Assembly (NCBI GenBank): GCA_002840125.1
Contig: PGZF01000002.1
Coordinates: 310,001-374,000 of the forward strand
DNA: 64,000 nt
Direction: 5' to 3'
From: Gammaproteobacteria bacterium HGW-Gammaproteobacteria-15
Lineage (GTDB): Bacteria > Pseudomonadota > Gammaproteobacteria > Enterobacterales > Alteromonadaceae
Shown: one piece after another, positions 23,903 to 32,466 of the stretch
How the letters are laid out: every line of letters begins with the position of its first letter
Position numbering within the stretch: position 1 is the first letter of the stretch
The notes under the pieces: model-generated
What the model was told of the DNA's origin: nothing
Seen by the model: only the letters and a program-made list of their open reading frames with translations
The model's database searches: none
Position numbers and translations under genes: made by a program

Positions 23903-24352
23903 CTATTCCCAGCGCGCCAGCGCTTGCTTGTCGCTGGCTTTGGCTTCTACCCAATAATCGCCTTGCGCGGTGTGCTCTTTTTTCCAGAACGGCGCGCGGT
24001 TTTTCAGGTAATCCATAATAAATTCGCAGGCGGCAAAGGCGGCAGCGCGATGCGCGCTGGCAATGCCAACAAATACAATCTGCTGATGTGGTTTAAGTGT
24101 GCCAACCCGATGAATAATATGCACCGCGCCAAGCTGCCAGCGCTGCTGCGCCTGTTCGGCAATAGCAATCAGGGCTTGTTCGGTCATGCCGGGGTAGTGC
24201 TCCAGCGTCATGCTGTGCAGGGTGTTGTCGCTAAGCTCGCGTACCAGGCCGCTAAAGGTCACCACAGCGCCGCAGCCGGCATGCTGGCGTAGTTCGTTAT
24301 ATTCACTGGCGACACAAAAATCATCGCTTTGCACTGCTACAAAGATGCTCAT
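23903..24352 (-). CDS. moaE: Molybdopterin synthase large subunit MoaE
   Basis: Catalytic subunit (149 residues) that transfers sulphur from MoaD thiocarboxylate to cyclic pyranopterin monophosphate. Family blocks are visible: GAVVTFSGLVR (about 28-38), LEHYPGMTEQAL, HRVGTLKPHQQIVFVGIASAHR and AFAACEFIMDYLKNRAPFWKKE, where the Lys residues of the last block bind precursor. It follows moaD by 15 nt. Confidence 0.95.
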   Translation of the reverse strand: MSIFVAVQSDDFCVASEYNELRQHAGCGAVVTFSGLVRELSDNTLHSMTLEHYPGMTEQALIAIAEQAQQRWQLGAVHIIHRVGTLKPHQQIVFVGIASAHRAAAFAACEFIMDYLKNRAPFWKKEHTAQGDYWVEAKASDKQALARWE

Positions 24353-24367
24353 ATTAACCGCCGCCTC

Positions 24368-24619
24368 TTAACCACCCGTTACAGGGGGAAAAAATGCCAG
24401 CTCGTCGCCGTCCTGCACGCTGGCCGTTAGCGGCACCAACTGCTGATTTACGGCGCAAAGCAAATCAGAGCGGCTAAGTTCCTGCTGCCAGTTATTGCAG
24501 CGGTTTCTAAGCTGTTCCAGTACGCTGGCAACATTCAATATTTTACCATCGCAACTTAGCAGATATTGCTCGCACTCAAGCCGCTCACGCAGGGCGGCGA
24601 AAAACAGGATTTTAATCAT
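24368..24619 (-). CDS. moaD: Molybdopterin synthase sulphur carrier subunit MoaD
   Basis: Ubiquitin-fold protein of 83 residues ending in FFPPVTGG; the C-terminal Gly-Gly is adenylated and thiocarboxylated to deliver sulphur. The N-terminal strand MIKILFFAALRERL is typical. The gene lies between moaC (79-nt gap, the largest inside this operon) and moaE. Confidence 0.94.
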   Translation of the reverse strand: MIKILFFAALRERLECEQYLLSCDGKILNVASVLEQLRNRCNNWQQELSRSDLLCAVNQQLVPLTASVQDGDELAFFPPVTGG

Positions 24620-24697
24620 TAGTCTGCTCCTGAAGTATCATTGAGGAGGTAGGTTGGATTACCTCTGGCTATTTGTTTAGTCAAGCTTCCGGTTGCA

Positions 24698-25219
24698 TTA
24701 ATCGTTATCCTGTTGTTGATACCAATAATGCCCCGACTTGCCACCGGTTTTTTCCAGCAGGCGGATATTGCTGATAGTCATCGCTTTATCTACCGCTTTA
24801 CACATATCGTAAATGGTTAAGGCGGCAACGGAGGCGGCGGTGAGAGCCTCCATCTCCACGCCGGTGCTGCCGCTTAGCAAACAGCTGGTTTCGATCTGAA
24901 TTTGGCCTTGCTCTGGCAACAGCTGAAAATCGACTGATACCTTGCTTAGCAGCAGTGGGTGGCACAGCGGAATAAGCTCGCTGGTTTTTTTCGCCGCCAT
25001 AATGCCCGCGATGCGGGCGGTGGCCAGTACATCGCCTTTTTTTAGTAATGCTTGTGCAATTAAATGCAGTACTTCCGGCGTGGTTTGCACCAGGGCTCCC
25101 GCACGGGCCAGCCGGGTTGTGGCTGGTTTGCTGCTGACATCAACCATTGCAGCCGCTCCGTTTTTATCTATATGAGTCAAATTCATAGGGCTAAGTTGAT
25201 CTGTTGCTATTGCTGTCAT
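24698..25219 (-). CDS. moaC: Cyclic pyranopterin monophosphate synthase MoaC
   Basis: Second enzyme of Moco synthesis, 173 residues. Conserved stretches include [36 protein letters not shown] (His of the active site), [20 protein letters not shown] and the Lys motif in KAVDKAMTI. The ATG at 25219 has GGAG seven bases upstream; a second Met (MNLTHID) 11 codons on would give the more usual length. It follows moaB by 1 nt. Confidence 0.95.
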   Translation of the reverse strand: MTAIATDQLSPMNLTHIDKNGAAAMVDVSSKPATTRLARAGALVQTTPEVLHLIAQALLKKGDVLATARIAGIMAAKKTSELIPLCHPLLLSKVSVDFQLLPEQGQIQIETSCLLSGSTGVEMEALTAASVAALTIYDMCKAVDKAMTISNIRLLEKTGGKSGHYWYQQQDND

Positions 25220-25220
25220 A

Positions 25221-25760
25221 TCAAACTCCGCAGCTTTTCGTTGGGCTGTTTTTAACGTGTGCTAAAAAATTACAGGGGCCGGTTTGGCCATTTAGCTGTG
25301 GTAATATCAGTTGCTGCATCGCCAGCGTACAAGCGCTACCTGAACCAGGCATAGCAAATAGCAGAGTGCTGTTGGCCAGGCCCGCCACCGCACCGGATTG
25401 CAGTGCGGCCGAGCCAAGTTCAGCAAAAGACAACTGACGAAATAGCTCACCAAAGCCTGGTACCTGTGTATCCAGCAGCGGAGTCAGGGCTTCAATCGTA
25501 CAGTTACCTGCGGCGTAGCCGGTACCGCCATTTATAAGTATCACCTGAATATTACTGCTTGCGATCCAGTGGCTTAACAATGCGCGCAACGCGTATTTAT
25601 TGCTAGCCAGCAAAGCGCGGGCGAAGAATTGATGGCCGGCTTCACGCACCAGATCACATAGCAGATCGCCGCTGCTGTCATTCGCGCTGGTGCGGGTGTC
25701 TGATACCGTTAAAACAGCGATATTGAGCGGATAAAACCGGCTTAAATCAGGCTTTGGCAT
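25221..25760 (-). CDS. moaB: MoaB/MogA-family molybdenum cofactor protein
   Basis: MogA/MoaB-type domain of about 179 residues: [20 protein letters not shown] at the start, then [19 protein letters not shown] (the GGTG molybdopterin-binding loop) and [13 protein letters not shown]. Members adenylate molybdopterin or act redundantly with MogA. The frame is open further upstream, but the ATG at 25760 ([12 protein letters not shown]) overlaps the end of mobA by 14 nt and gives the standard length. Confidence 0.92.
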   Translation of the reverse strand: MPKPDLSRFYPLNIAVLTVSDTRTSANDSSGDLLCDLVREAGHQFFARALLASNKYALRALLSHWIASSNIQVILINGGTGYAAGNCTIEALTPLLDTQVPGFGELFRQLSFAELGSAALQSGAVAGLANSTLLFAMPGSGSACTLAMQQLILPQLNGQTGPCNFLAHVKNSPTKSCGV

Positions 25761-26313
25761 AAAGGTTCCCCTTGCTAAATATATCCAAACAACGCTGCCA
25801 GTCTTGCGGTGTATTAGCATTTAGCAGCTCACTGGGTGATATCGGCACAGCTATGGCGTTAAGCTGTGCTAACAGGCCTTTTACCGAGCGCAGGCCCCGG
25901 TGCAGTTGCGTGGCAATTATTGTGCTGAGCGCCGCAGTTACCGGTAATACGCAGGGCAAGGGGCTGTTAGCGAAGTGGCTTGCTGTGCCATCTGCTTTTT
26001 GCAGCAACAGCTTAAGGCTGGTAACGCCTAGCCGTGGCGTATCTATTGGCAGCACCAGCAAATGCGAACTGGTACAGTGCTCAAGTGCAGCTAAAATGCC
26101 CGCCAGCGGACCAAATTGCCCCGGCGCATCTTGGATAAAGCCCGGCTGATTGCGGCTAACTAACACTTCGCTGGCGCCCGCGGTTAACGCGAGTTGCTGC
26201 ATATGTATCAGTAAACTCTGGCCATTAAGTTGCAGTAGTGCTTTATCCTCGCCCATGCGGCTGGATTGTCCACCGGCTAAAATCAGTGCGCTAAATTGAA
26301 CAATGCCAGTCAT
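25747..26313 (-). CDS. mobA: Molybdenum cofactor guanylyltransferase MobA
   Basis: Attaches GMP to Mo-molybdopterin, making the bis-MGD form required by NasA-type nitrate reductases. 188 residues with the nucleotide-binding signature LILAGGQSSRMGEDKALL near the N-terminus, GPLAGILAAL, and Asp in LVLPIDTPRLG. ATG at 26313 is preferred to the in-frame GTG at 26322 because AGAGG lies at a proper distance. It follows moaA by 12 nt. Confidence 0.93.
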   Translation of the reverse strand: MTGIVQFSALILAGGQSSRMGEDKALLQLNGQSLLIHMQQLALTAGASEVLVSRNQPGFIQDAPGQFGPLAGILAALEHCTSSHLLVLPIDTPRLGVTSLKLLLQKADGTASHFANSPLPCVLPVTAALSTIIATQLHRGLRSVKGLLAQLNAIAVPISPSELLNANTPQDWQRCLDIFSKGNLYAKA

Positions 26314-26325
26314 CTTAGCCACCTC

Positions 26326-27297
26326 TTATCCGCCAATTTGCGCTAAATGCCGGGTGCTGCCGCTGTAGTCCTGTTGTAACTGGTGGCTGGCGGCTTTGCC
26401 TTGTACGGCCTGTTGTAAAAAACGCATTACCGGCGCGCTGTCATCGTTTTGCAGCAGGTTGCGCAGATCCTGATAACTGTCGGTAAACAGGCATAAATAC
26501 AGCTGACCGGTGCTGGACACCCTAAGCCGGTTACAGTCGGCACAAAAGTCTTTGCTGTAGGGCATAATCAGGCCAATGCGGCCCTGATAATCGCTGTGGG
26601 AATACTCTAACGCCGGACCATCGGTTTTTGCTTTAGTGTTCAACTGCCAGCCCTGGGCCAGTAATTGCTGCTGAATACTAGCGCCGCTTAAATGCTGGCG
26701 CTGATAAAAGCCGGCATTGTCACCGGTACGCATCAGTTCAATAAAGCGCAGCGCAATATCTTGCTGTTGAATAAACTGCAGAAAGTCCGGCAGAGCCAAC
26801 GCATTGTGCTGCTTTAGCAGTACGGTGTTAATTTTCACCTGTTTAATGCCAATGGCCTTGGCGTGAGCAATACCATCGAGAATATCAGCAAGTTTGTCCT
26901 GGCCGGTGACCAGATGAAAGGTGTCGGCATCTAAGCTATCGACACTGACATTAACCGCATCCAACCCCGCCTCTTGCCAGGCCAGCGCATCGCGTTTTAA
27001 GCGATAACCGTTGGTGGTCAGCGCCACTTTTTCAATACCCGGTACGGCTTTGCAGGTGGCGATAATTTCAGTTAAGTCTTTACGCAGCGACGGTTCACCA
27101 CCGGTAATGCGCACTTTGCGGGTGCCGAGCTTAGCAAAGGCAGTAACTAAACGGCGAATTTCACTTAAGTTAAGTTCGCCGGTGCGTGAGTCGCAATCAT
27201 TGCCGTCAGGCAGGCAATAGCTGCAGCGGAAATTGCAGCTTTCAGTGACAGACAGCCGTAAATAGCTAAAGCGGCGCGCATAGGCGTCAGTTAACAT
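26326..27297 (-). CDS. moaA: GTP 3',8-cyclase MoaA (radical SAM)
   Basis: First enzyme of Moco synthesis: with SAM it rearranges GTP to a cyclic precursor for MoaC. 323 residues; the radical-SAM motif is CNFRCSYC (about 16-23), followed by RITGGEPSLRKDL. The C-terminal second [4Fe-4S] site is CADCNRLRVSSTGQLYLCLF (three Cys), and the protein ends in the functionally important Gly-Gly (QIGG). It heads the moaA-mobA-moaB-moaC-moaD-moaE-modABC operon, with AAGGTG as ribosome binding site buried in the riboswitch expression platform. Confidence 0.96.
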   Translation of the reverse strand: MLTDAYARRFSYLRLSVTESCNFRCSYCLPDGNDCDSRTGELNLSEIRRLVTAFAKLGTRKVRITGGEPSLRKDLTEIIATCKAVPGIEKVALTTNGYRLKRDALAWQEAGLDAVNVSVDSLDADTFHLVTGQDKLADILDGIAHAKAIGIKQVKINTVLLKQHNALALPDFLQFIQQQDIALRFIELMRTGDNAGFYQRQHLSGASIQQQLLAQGWQLNTKAKTDGPALEYSHSDYQGRIGLIMPYSKDFCADCNRLRVSSTGQLYLCLFTDSYQDLRNLLQNDDSAPVMRFLQQAVQGKAASHQLQQDYSGSTRHLAQIGG

Positions 27298-27301
27298 AGT
27301 T

Positions 27302-27412
27302 CACCTTTCCAAGTGGGGAGGTAAGGCCGTTTCCCGCCGTACCCGGTGGCGATAGTGCCACGGCAAAGGCTTCATTGCTTTTCAGCTTTAGAACGCCTTG
27401 CTCGGTGTTGTG
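27302..27412 (-). promoter_or_regulatory. Moco (molybdenum cofactor) riboswitch upstream of moaA
   Basis: The minus-strand leader carries the Moco RNA pattern also found before E. coli moaA: GCCTTTGCCGTGGC, TCGCCACCGGG, a variable GGCGGGAAACGGCC-type hairpin, then CCTCCCCACTTGGAAAGGTG ending at the moaA start. In E. coli the corresponding parts read CTTTGGCCGTGACA, TTGCCACCAGGG, CGCCTCCCGTATCTGGAAAGGTG (shortened here). The AAGGTG is the moaA ribosome binding site, so sequestration would repress translation when cofactor is plentiful. A TATAT-type -10 lies upstream near 27415-27420. Confidence 0.85.
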
Positions 27413-27548
27413 TATATAAGCTTAAAAGCTTTGTGCCGGTATTGTTATTGCCATTAAGGGGCGACTAACTACCTCTTAGAGAGTAACTATCAGGTACTAC
27501 CCACTGGGATTTGCTTACTGTTGTCATTACTATGCTCCTTTGAATCCG

Positions 27549-28859
27549 TCAGGCGGCTTGTTGCCGACGATCCGTTACTGCAATAGCCGCGGTTTCTGGT
27601 GTGTCATTGCTGATGTCGTTTACACCCAGTAATAAAGTCGTGCGACAACCGTAATAGGGCTGTTGCCGGTTAATCAGCTGGCTTAGTTGCAGGCTCAGGC
27701 TGGTATCACCATACAGCACAGCACCGGCTAAATAAGGCCCGCGCCACCACAGACGGCGGTACTCGTTAAGCTCAATATCCAGATAATCTGTACAGGCATC
27801 GAAGCTGGCTGGGTTAGCACAAAGCGTGGCAATATCACCACAAGAGCTAAGTGCAATGCCGCTTATTTTTAGTTGGGTTGCCGTATTTTCGCTGCAATAG
27901 GCCGTGCTTTCGCCGCACAGTGTTTGTGCCAGCTGTTTCGCCTGGGTGTTAATGGGGGCCACTAAACCAAAGGTTTCACCGTTAAGCTCAATACATTCGC
28001 CCAGTGCATAAATGGCACTGTCTGAGCTCTGCAGCTGCGGGTTTACCACTATGCCACGGTTAACCCTGAGCCCCGCTTGTTGCGCCAGGCCGATATTCGG
28101 GCTAATGCCCAGTGCCAGTACCACTAAGTCGGCCTTTAACTGTTGGCCGCTTTTTAGCCTGACCGACTGTAATTGGCCGTGCCCGTCGCGGTTACCTCTA
28201 TGGTAGCTAAGCTGGTCAATTTCGCTGTCGGTGAAAATGCTTAAACCGCGCGCGCTGAGTTGTTGTTGCAATAAACCGGCGGCACGGGCATCAAGCTGGC
28301 GGTTTAGCAGATAAGCACCGCGTTGCAGCAGGCTAACCTGCATACCGAGTTTACGCAGGCCCTCGGCCGCTTCCAGGCCAAGAAAACCACCGCCTACCAC
28401 TACCGCATGTTCCAGCTGCTGGCCAGCCAAACGCAGCGTAGCCAGATCCTGCCAGTTACGAAAATGGCAAATACCCGGGCGCAAGGTCTGGTTGCTATCT
28501 TCTGCGTAAACCGGCGTTAGCGGCAGGGCACCACAAGCCAGCACCAGTTGCTGATAACGCCGGTAGCGACCATGGCGGCTCACCACTAACTTACGCTCAC
28601 GATCAATCAGCACTACAGCATCGTCGCAAATCAGCTCGATATTGTGCTCTGCGTACCAATCCGGGCTTACCAGTTCGGCGGCGCTGTCGGGTCGCTCATT
28701 GCTTAGCAGGCTGGACAACAACACGCGGTTATAGGCCGCTTTGCTCTCGGCGCCAAATACCACTATCCGTGTTGGCCGGTTTGGCAGCAGCACCAGCTCG
28801 GCCAGCAGCCGCTGACAGGCCATGCCATTGCCGATAATAATCAGCTCTGCCTCTGTCAT
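27549..28859 (-). CDS. NAD(P)/FAD-dependent oxidoreductase of nitrate assimilation (NirB N-terminal/NasB-like)
   Basis: A 436-residue flavoprotein resembling the N-terminal half of the NirB nitrite reductase. FAD-binding Rossmann segment ELIIIGNGMACQRLLAEL, NAD-binding VVVGGGFLGLEAAEGL (about 150-165), and LVLALGISPNIGLA. It lacks the sirohaem/4Fe-4S half, so it is not itself a nitrite reductase. Because nasA across the divergent promoter ends in a BFD-type [2Fe-2S] domain, this protein is probably its NAD(P)H-oxidising electron donor, as in two-subunit assimilatory nitrate reductases. It overlaps nrtD by 4 nt (ATGA). Confidence 0.82.
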   Translation of the reverse strand: MTEAELIIIGNGMACQRLLAELVLLPNRPTRIVVFGAESKAAYNRVLLSSLLSNERPDSAAELVSPDWYAEHNIELICDDAVVLIDRERKLVVSRHGRYRRYQQLVLACGALPLTPVYAEDSNQTLRPGICHFRNWQDLATLRLAGQQLEHAVVVGGGFLGLEAAEGLRKLGMQVSLLQRGAYLLNRQLDARAAGLLQQQLSARGLSIFTDSEIDQLSYHRGNRDGHGQLQSVRLKSGQQLKADLVVLALGISPNIGLAQQAGLRVNRGIVVNPQLQSSDSAIYALGECIELNGETFGLVAPINTQAKQLAQTLCGESTAYCSENTATQLKISGIALSSCGDIATLCANPASFDACTDYLDIELNEYRRLWWRGPYLAGAVLYGDTSLSLQLSQLINRQQPYYGCRTTLLLGVNDISNDTPETAAIAVTDRRQQAA

Positions 28860-29698
28860 GCCCGTTTCTCCTCTGCTGCAGCCGTTGTTACAGCCTTGGT
28901 GTTCAATACCTCGATCTTGCGCTGTTTTTCATACAAAAAGCTCAGCACCTGATGGCGGTAATGGTTGTAGGTGGGGCAATCGGCCAGCGCGATGCGGTTG
29001 CGCGGCCGTGGCAGCTCAATCTGCAGAATTTCACCGATAGTGGCCGCCGGACCATTGGTCATCATCACGATGCGATCCGATAACAGCACGGCCTCGTCAA
29101 CATCGTGGGTGATCATAATCACGGTGTTATTCAGCCTGGCCTGTATTTCCATTAACGAGTCCTGTAAGTGGGCGCGGGTCAGGGCGTCTAAGGCGCCGAA
29201 TGGCTCGTCCATTAGCAGCACCTGTGGCTGCATCGCTAAGGCGCGGGCAATACCGACCCGCTGCTTCATGCCGCCGGAAATTTCTGCCGGGCGCTTATCG
29301 CGGGCATGGCTCATTTGCACCAGTGCCAGGTTATGCTCAATCCAGTCGCGCATTTCCGTTTTGCTTTTTTGGCCGCGAAATACCTGCTTTACTGCCAGCT
29401 CGACATTCTGATACACGCTAAGCCAGGGCAGCAGTGAGTGGTTTTGAAATACCACCGCGCGCTCGGGTCCGGGCGCATTAACTTCTTTCTGGTTTAAAAT
29501 AACGCCGCCCGAGCTTGCCTGCAGTAAACCGGCCACCAGATTCAGTACCGTTGATTTACCGCAGCCGGAGTGGCCAATCAGGCTGATAAATTCGCCTTTG
29601 CCAATTTCCAGGTTAACGTTTTGCAGCGCGACAAAAGGCCCCTTTGGTGTGGGGAAGCTGATACCCAGCTGGCTGAGTTCTAAATGTGGTTTTTGCAT
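28856..29698 (-). CDS. nrtD: Nitrate ABC transporter ATP-binding protein
   Basis: ABC ATPase of about 280 residues: Walker A GHSGCGKSTVLNLVAG, Q-loop region AVVFQNHSLLPWLSV, signature ISGGMKQRVGIARALA and Walker B VLLMDEPFGALD, with switch His in MITHDVDEAV. The NrtD/TauB/SsuB class is clear. Unlike cyanobacterial NrtC it has no C-terminal binding-protein domain. It energises NrtB, from which it is separated by 51 nt. Confidence 0.92.
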   Translation of the reverse strand: MQKPHLELSQLGISFPTPKGPFVALQNVNLEIGKGEFISLIGHSGCGKSTVLNLVAGLLQASSGGVILNQKEVNAPGPERAVVFQNHSLLPWLSVYQNVELAVKQVFRGQKSKTEMRDWIEHNLALVQMSHARDKRPAEISGGMKQRVGIARALAMQPQVLLMDEPFGALDALTRAHLQDSLMEIQARLNNTVIMITHDVDEAVLLSDRIVMMTNGPAATIGEILQIELPRPRNRIALADCPTYNHYRHQVLSFLYEKQRKIEVLNTKAVTTAAAEEKRA

Positions 29699-29749
29699 GG
29701 TGTTTTTCCTCTAAAGCGCGGCTGGCGCACTACTATTTATCTGAGCTGC

Positions 29750-30736
29750 TTATCTAAGCTGCGCGCTTTTATCCCAGTTTACGCGCTGCTGCAGTTGCAA
29801 CATCAGCCGGTCCAGTGCGTAGCCAATTAAGCCAATCACCAGCACTGCCACGCAGATGCGGCTGAGCGAGTCTGACGAGCCGTTTTGAAATTCATCCCAG
29901 ACAAATTTGCCCAGCCCGGGGTTTTGCGCCAGCATCTCGGCGGCAATAAGCACCATCCAGGCAATACCGAGCGACAAGCGCAGGCCGGTAAAAATCATCG
30001 GTACTGCTGAGGGCAGTACAATGCGCCGCACATGGGTTAGCCAGTTCAGCTGCAATACGCGGCTGACGTTTTGTAAATCAGGCGAAATATTACTGACGCC
30101 AACGATGGTGTTAAGCAAAGTGGGCCACAAGGAGCACAGCGTAACGGTAAATACCGACACCAAAAACGAGCGGGCAAACAGCGGTTGCTCGCTTTGATAC
30201 AAGGCGCTGACCAAAATAGTCACCAGCGGCAACCAGGCCAGTGGCGATACTGGTTTAAACAGCTGAATAAGCGGGTTAAAGGCGCTGTACAGCCGTGGGC
30301 TTAGGCCGATAACAATACCGGCCGGTATCGCCAGCACTGATGCCAGTACAAAGCCGGTTAGTACGGTGTACAGGCTGGTAAAAATCTGGCTGAAAAAAGT
30401 CGGCCGGCCGTTATAAGGCCGCACTGTTACCACGGCATCCGGGTTGGCTGCCAGGGTGGCGCTGTTACGCTCCAGCTGGCGCTGATAAAACGCTGCCTCA
30501 CGGGCATGTTCTGCTTTATGCTCGGCCACCAGACCGGACCATTGCTGCACTACCTGTAGCGGGCCGGGGAAACTGCCCAGCGATGTATTAATCTGGCTGG
30601 CCAGCAATTGCCATAGCAGCACAAATACGGCGATGCCAGTGGCGGATAACAGGCTTTGTTTTAGCCAGTTACTCAGTTGCTGTTGGCCGGGCAACACGCT
30701 TTTTACCCGTGACCATTGCGTTGGAATAGTGCTCAT
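29750..30736 (-). CDS. nrtB: Nitrate ABC transporter permease
   Basis: Inner-membrane permease of 328 residues with about six helices. After TM1 (TGIAVFVLLWQLLA) there is a roughly 80-residue periplasmic stretch with AEHAREAAFYQRQLERNSAT, a feature shared by NrtB/NasE permeases. The EAA loop (QNVSRVLQLNWLTHVRRIVLP, split: QNVSRVLQLN, WLTHVRRIVLP) and GLRLSLGIAWMVLIAAEML are the ABC-permease signatures. It lies 12 nt after nrtA. Confidence 0.92.
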   Translation of the reverse strand: MSTIPTQWSRVKSVLPGQQQLSNWLKQSLLSATGIAVFVLLWQLLASQINTSLGSFPGPLQVVQQWSGLVAEHKAEHAREAAFYQRQLERNSATLAANPDAVVTVRPYNGRPTFFSQIFTSLYTVLTGFVLASVLAIPAGIVIGLSPRLYSAFNPLIQLFKPVSPLAWLPLVTILVSALYQSEQPLFARSFLVSVFTVTLCSLWPTLLNTIVGVSNISPDLQNVSRVLQLNWLTHVRRIVLPSAVPMIFTGLRLSLGIAWMVLIAAEMLAQNPGLGKFVWDEFQNGSSDSLSRICVAVLVIGLIGYALDRLMLQLQQRVNWDKSAQLR

Positions 30737-30748
30737 TTTGCTGCTCCT

Positions 30749-32119
30749 TTAGTCTTTCTGGCCAATGGCAAATTGCTGCAAATAGGCGTTTGGCGCAGTG
30801 GCATCAAACTGTTTACCGTCGATAAAGCGGGTGGCGTCAAGCGGCCGGTAGCCGCTTTCCACGCTAAAATCGGGAAAGTCGGCAGCAGTCAGCTTACCTT
30901 CGGCTATTAACGCTTTGGCTGCGCGTTGGTACAGCGCCGGCTGAAACACCTGTTTGGCAATATCCTGATACCAGCTGTCCGGCTTGGCTTCGCTGATTTG
31001 GCCCCAGCGCCGCATCTGGCTTAAATACCAGACTGCGTCCGAGTAGTAGGGGTAGGTGGCGTGATAGCGGAAAAACACATTAAAATCCGGCGTTTCACGG
31101 ATATCATCCCGGGCATAGGCAAACACCCCGGTCATGCTGTTGGCAATAATCTTTTCATCGGCACCGACATAAAATGGCTGAGAAATCAGCTTGGCCGCCG
31201 CAGCGCGGTTGGCATTGTTGTCGGCATCCAGCCAGTGGCCGGCGCGGATCAGCGCTTTTACCAGATGAAAGTGGGTTTGTGGGTAACGCTCAGCCCAGCT
31301 TTGGCTGACACCAAACACTTTTTCGGCCAGGTTAGTGTGAATATCGTAATTGGTCACCAGCGGCACGCCTAAATCGCGCAGCACCGCCTGCTGGTTCCAT
31401 GGCTCGCCAACGCAATAGCCATCAATGGTGCCAGCTTCCATTGTTGCCGGCATTTGTGGTGGCGGGGTAACCGACAGCAACACATCGGCTTGCAGCTGGC
31501 CGCTGTTATCGCCGTTTTGGGGTGCATAAAAACCCGGGTGCACGCCACCGGCTGCCAGCCAGTAGCGTAGCTCGTAGTTATGGCTCGATACCGGAAACAC
31601 CATACCAAACTGCAGTTTTTTACCCTGTTTGGTTTTGGCCGCCAGCGCCGCCTGCAGTGCATCGGCCGTTACCGGATAAACCGGTTTACCGGCGCTGTTG
31701 CGTTCGACCTTATCTGCTATCTGCTGCCATGTCGCATTGCTGACGGTGCAGGCATTGCCGTTTAAATCCAGCACTAAAGCGGTTTGCATTGAGGCCTTGG
31801 TGCCAATACCAATACTGGCGGCCAGTGCTTGACCGGCCAGCATATGAGCGCCATCGAGCTGGCCATCTATTACCCGGTCCAGCAGTACTTTCCAGTTGGC
31901 CTGCGCTTCTAACTGCACATAGAGGCCTTCATCTTCAAAGTAACCGCGCTCCAGCGCCACGGCCAACGGCGCCATATCGGTCAGCTTAATAAAGCCCAGT
32001 TTTACATCCGGCTTTTCCGGTGCGGCCAGCACTGGCAGGGTAAGGCTTAAGCTACAACTGAGGCTAAAGCCCAGGGCCAACAGCAGGCGGGCGCTTTTAT
32101 TGCGATGTGGCTGTGTCAT
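30749..32119 (-). CDS. nrtA: Nitrate-binding periplasmic protein of the NrtABD transporter
   Basis: Substrate-binding protein of about 456 residues. Signal peptide ARLLLALGFSLSCSLSLTLP-VLA-A is followed by KPDVKLGFIKLTDMAPLAVA, the NrtA/NasF beginning. AHMLAGQALAASIGIGT, VFPVSSHNYELRYWLAAGG, and IDGYCVGEPWNQQAV are the family blocks forming the nitrate pocket. Long length compared with taurine-type binding proteins is normal for NrtA. First gene of nrtABD plus the FAD oxidoreductase; its leader holds an attenuator and a sigma-54-type promoter. Confidence 0.93.
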   Translation of the reverse strand: MTQPHRNKSARLLLALGFSLSCSLSLTLPVLAAPEKPDVKLGFIKLTDMAPLAVALERGYFEDEGLYVQLEAQANWKVLLDRVIDGQLDGAHMLAGQALAASIGIGTKASMQTALVLDLNGNACTVSNATWQQIADKVERNSAGKPVYPVTADALQAALAAKTKQGKKLQFGMVFPVSSHNYELRYWLAAGGVHPGFYAPQNGDNSGQLQADVLLSVTPPPQMPATMEAGTIDGYCVGEPWNQQAVLRDLGVPLVTNYDIHTNLAEKVFGVSQSWAERYPQTHFHLVKALIRAGHWLDADNNANRAAAAKLISQPFYVGADEKIIANSMTGVFAYARDDIRETPDFNVFFRYHATYPYYSDAVWYLSQMRRWGQISEAKPDSWYQDIAKQVFQPALYQRAAKALIAEGKLTAADFPDFSVESGYRPLDATRFIDGKQFDATAPNAYLQQFAIGQKD

Positions 32120-32150
32120 CTATGTTGTCCTTTTAATAAAAGTCTGGTGC

Positions 32151-32210
32151 AAAAAAAACGCCATCTGGTTGCACCCTGTTATGGGCACAACCAGATGGCG
32201 CCTTTGCCAT
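32151..32210 (-). terminator. Leader attenuator of nrtA with ANTAR-type hexaloop hairpin
   Basis: Reading the minus strand: a hairpin ATGGC-AAAGGC-GCCAT (32210-32195) has a six-base loop with A at position 1 and G at position 4, the ANTAR target rule. Its 3' arm is also part of the 5' arm of a 13-bp perfect terminator stem (32188-32200 with 32159-32171) followed by eight T. The two structures exclude one another. The upstream P1 hairpin expected for an ANTAR site could not be assigned here. Confidence 0.8.
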
Positions 32211-32248
32211 ACTGTATAAGTACTGTTTTATCTACTGGGTAAAAGTAA

Positions 32249-32263
32249 GCAGTTAGTATGCCA
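32249..32263 (-). promoter_or_regulatory. Sigma-54-type promoter for nrtA
   Basis: TGGCATACTAACTGC on the minus strand has the GG-N10-GC spacing and resembles TGGCACN5TTGC, with two departures. The predicted start near 32237 leaves a leader of about 115 nt containing the attenuator. Confidence 0.55.
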
Positions 32264-32427
32264 TTTTTTAAAGTTGTTTATTTTCATTAACTTAAAATGT
32301 TTCAGTCATTATTTTAAGCCATGTCTGGGCACAGTATTGGTGCAATTTGCACTGTACTAAGGCAAAGGCAGCTTTATCGTATCGAGTTGATTTTATATAA
32401 TTGATTGATAATTAACTGATTTTTCTA

Positions 32428-32444
32428 TTGGTATCGATGTTGCA
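32428..32444 (+). promoter_or_regulatory. Sigma-54-type promoter for nasA
   Basis: TTGGTATCGATGTTGCA on the + strand has GG-N10-GC spacing and a perfect TTGC -12 element. A start near 32455 puts both ANTAR hairpins of the nasA leader at the beginning of the transcript. No NtrC sites were identified with confidence in the AT-rich DNA between the two promoters (32264-32427). Confidence 0.55.
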
Positions 32445-32466
32445 TAATTCAGGCTGCAATAAAATT

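Noticed and set aside
32211-32248. ANTAR P1 hairpin in the nrtA leader (TACT-TATAC-AGTA or similar).
   Set aside because: The candidate loops have five or more than six bases and lack the A1/G4 rule, so only P2 is claimed on this side.
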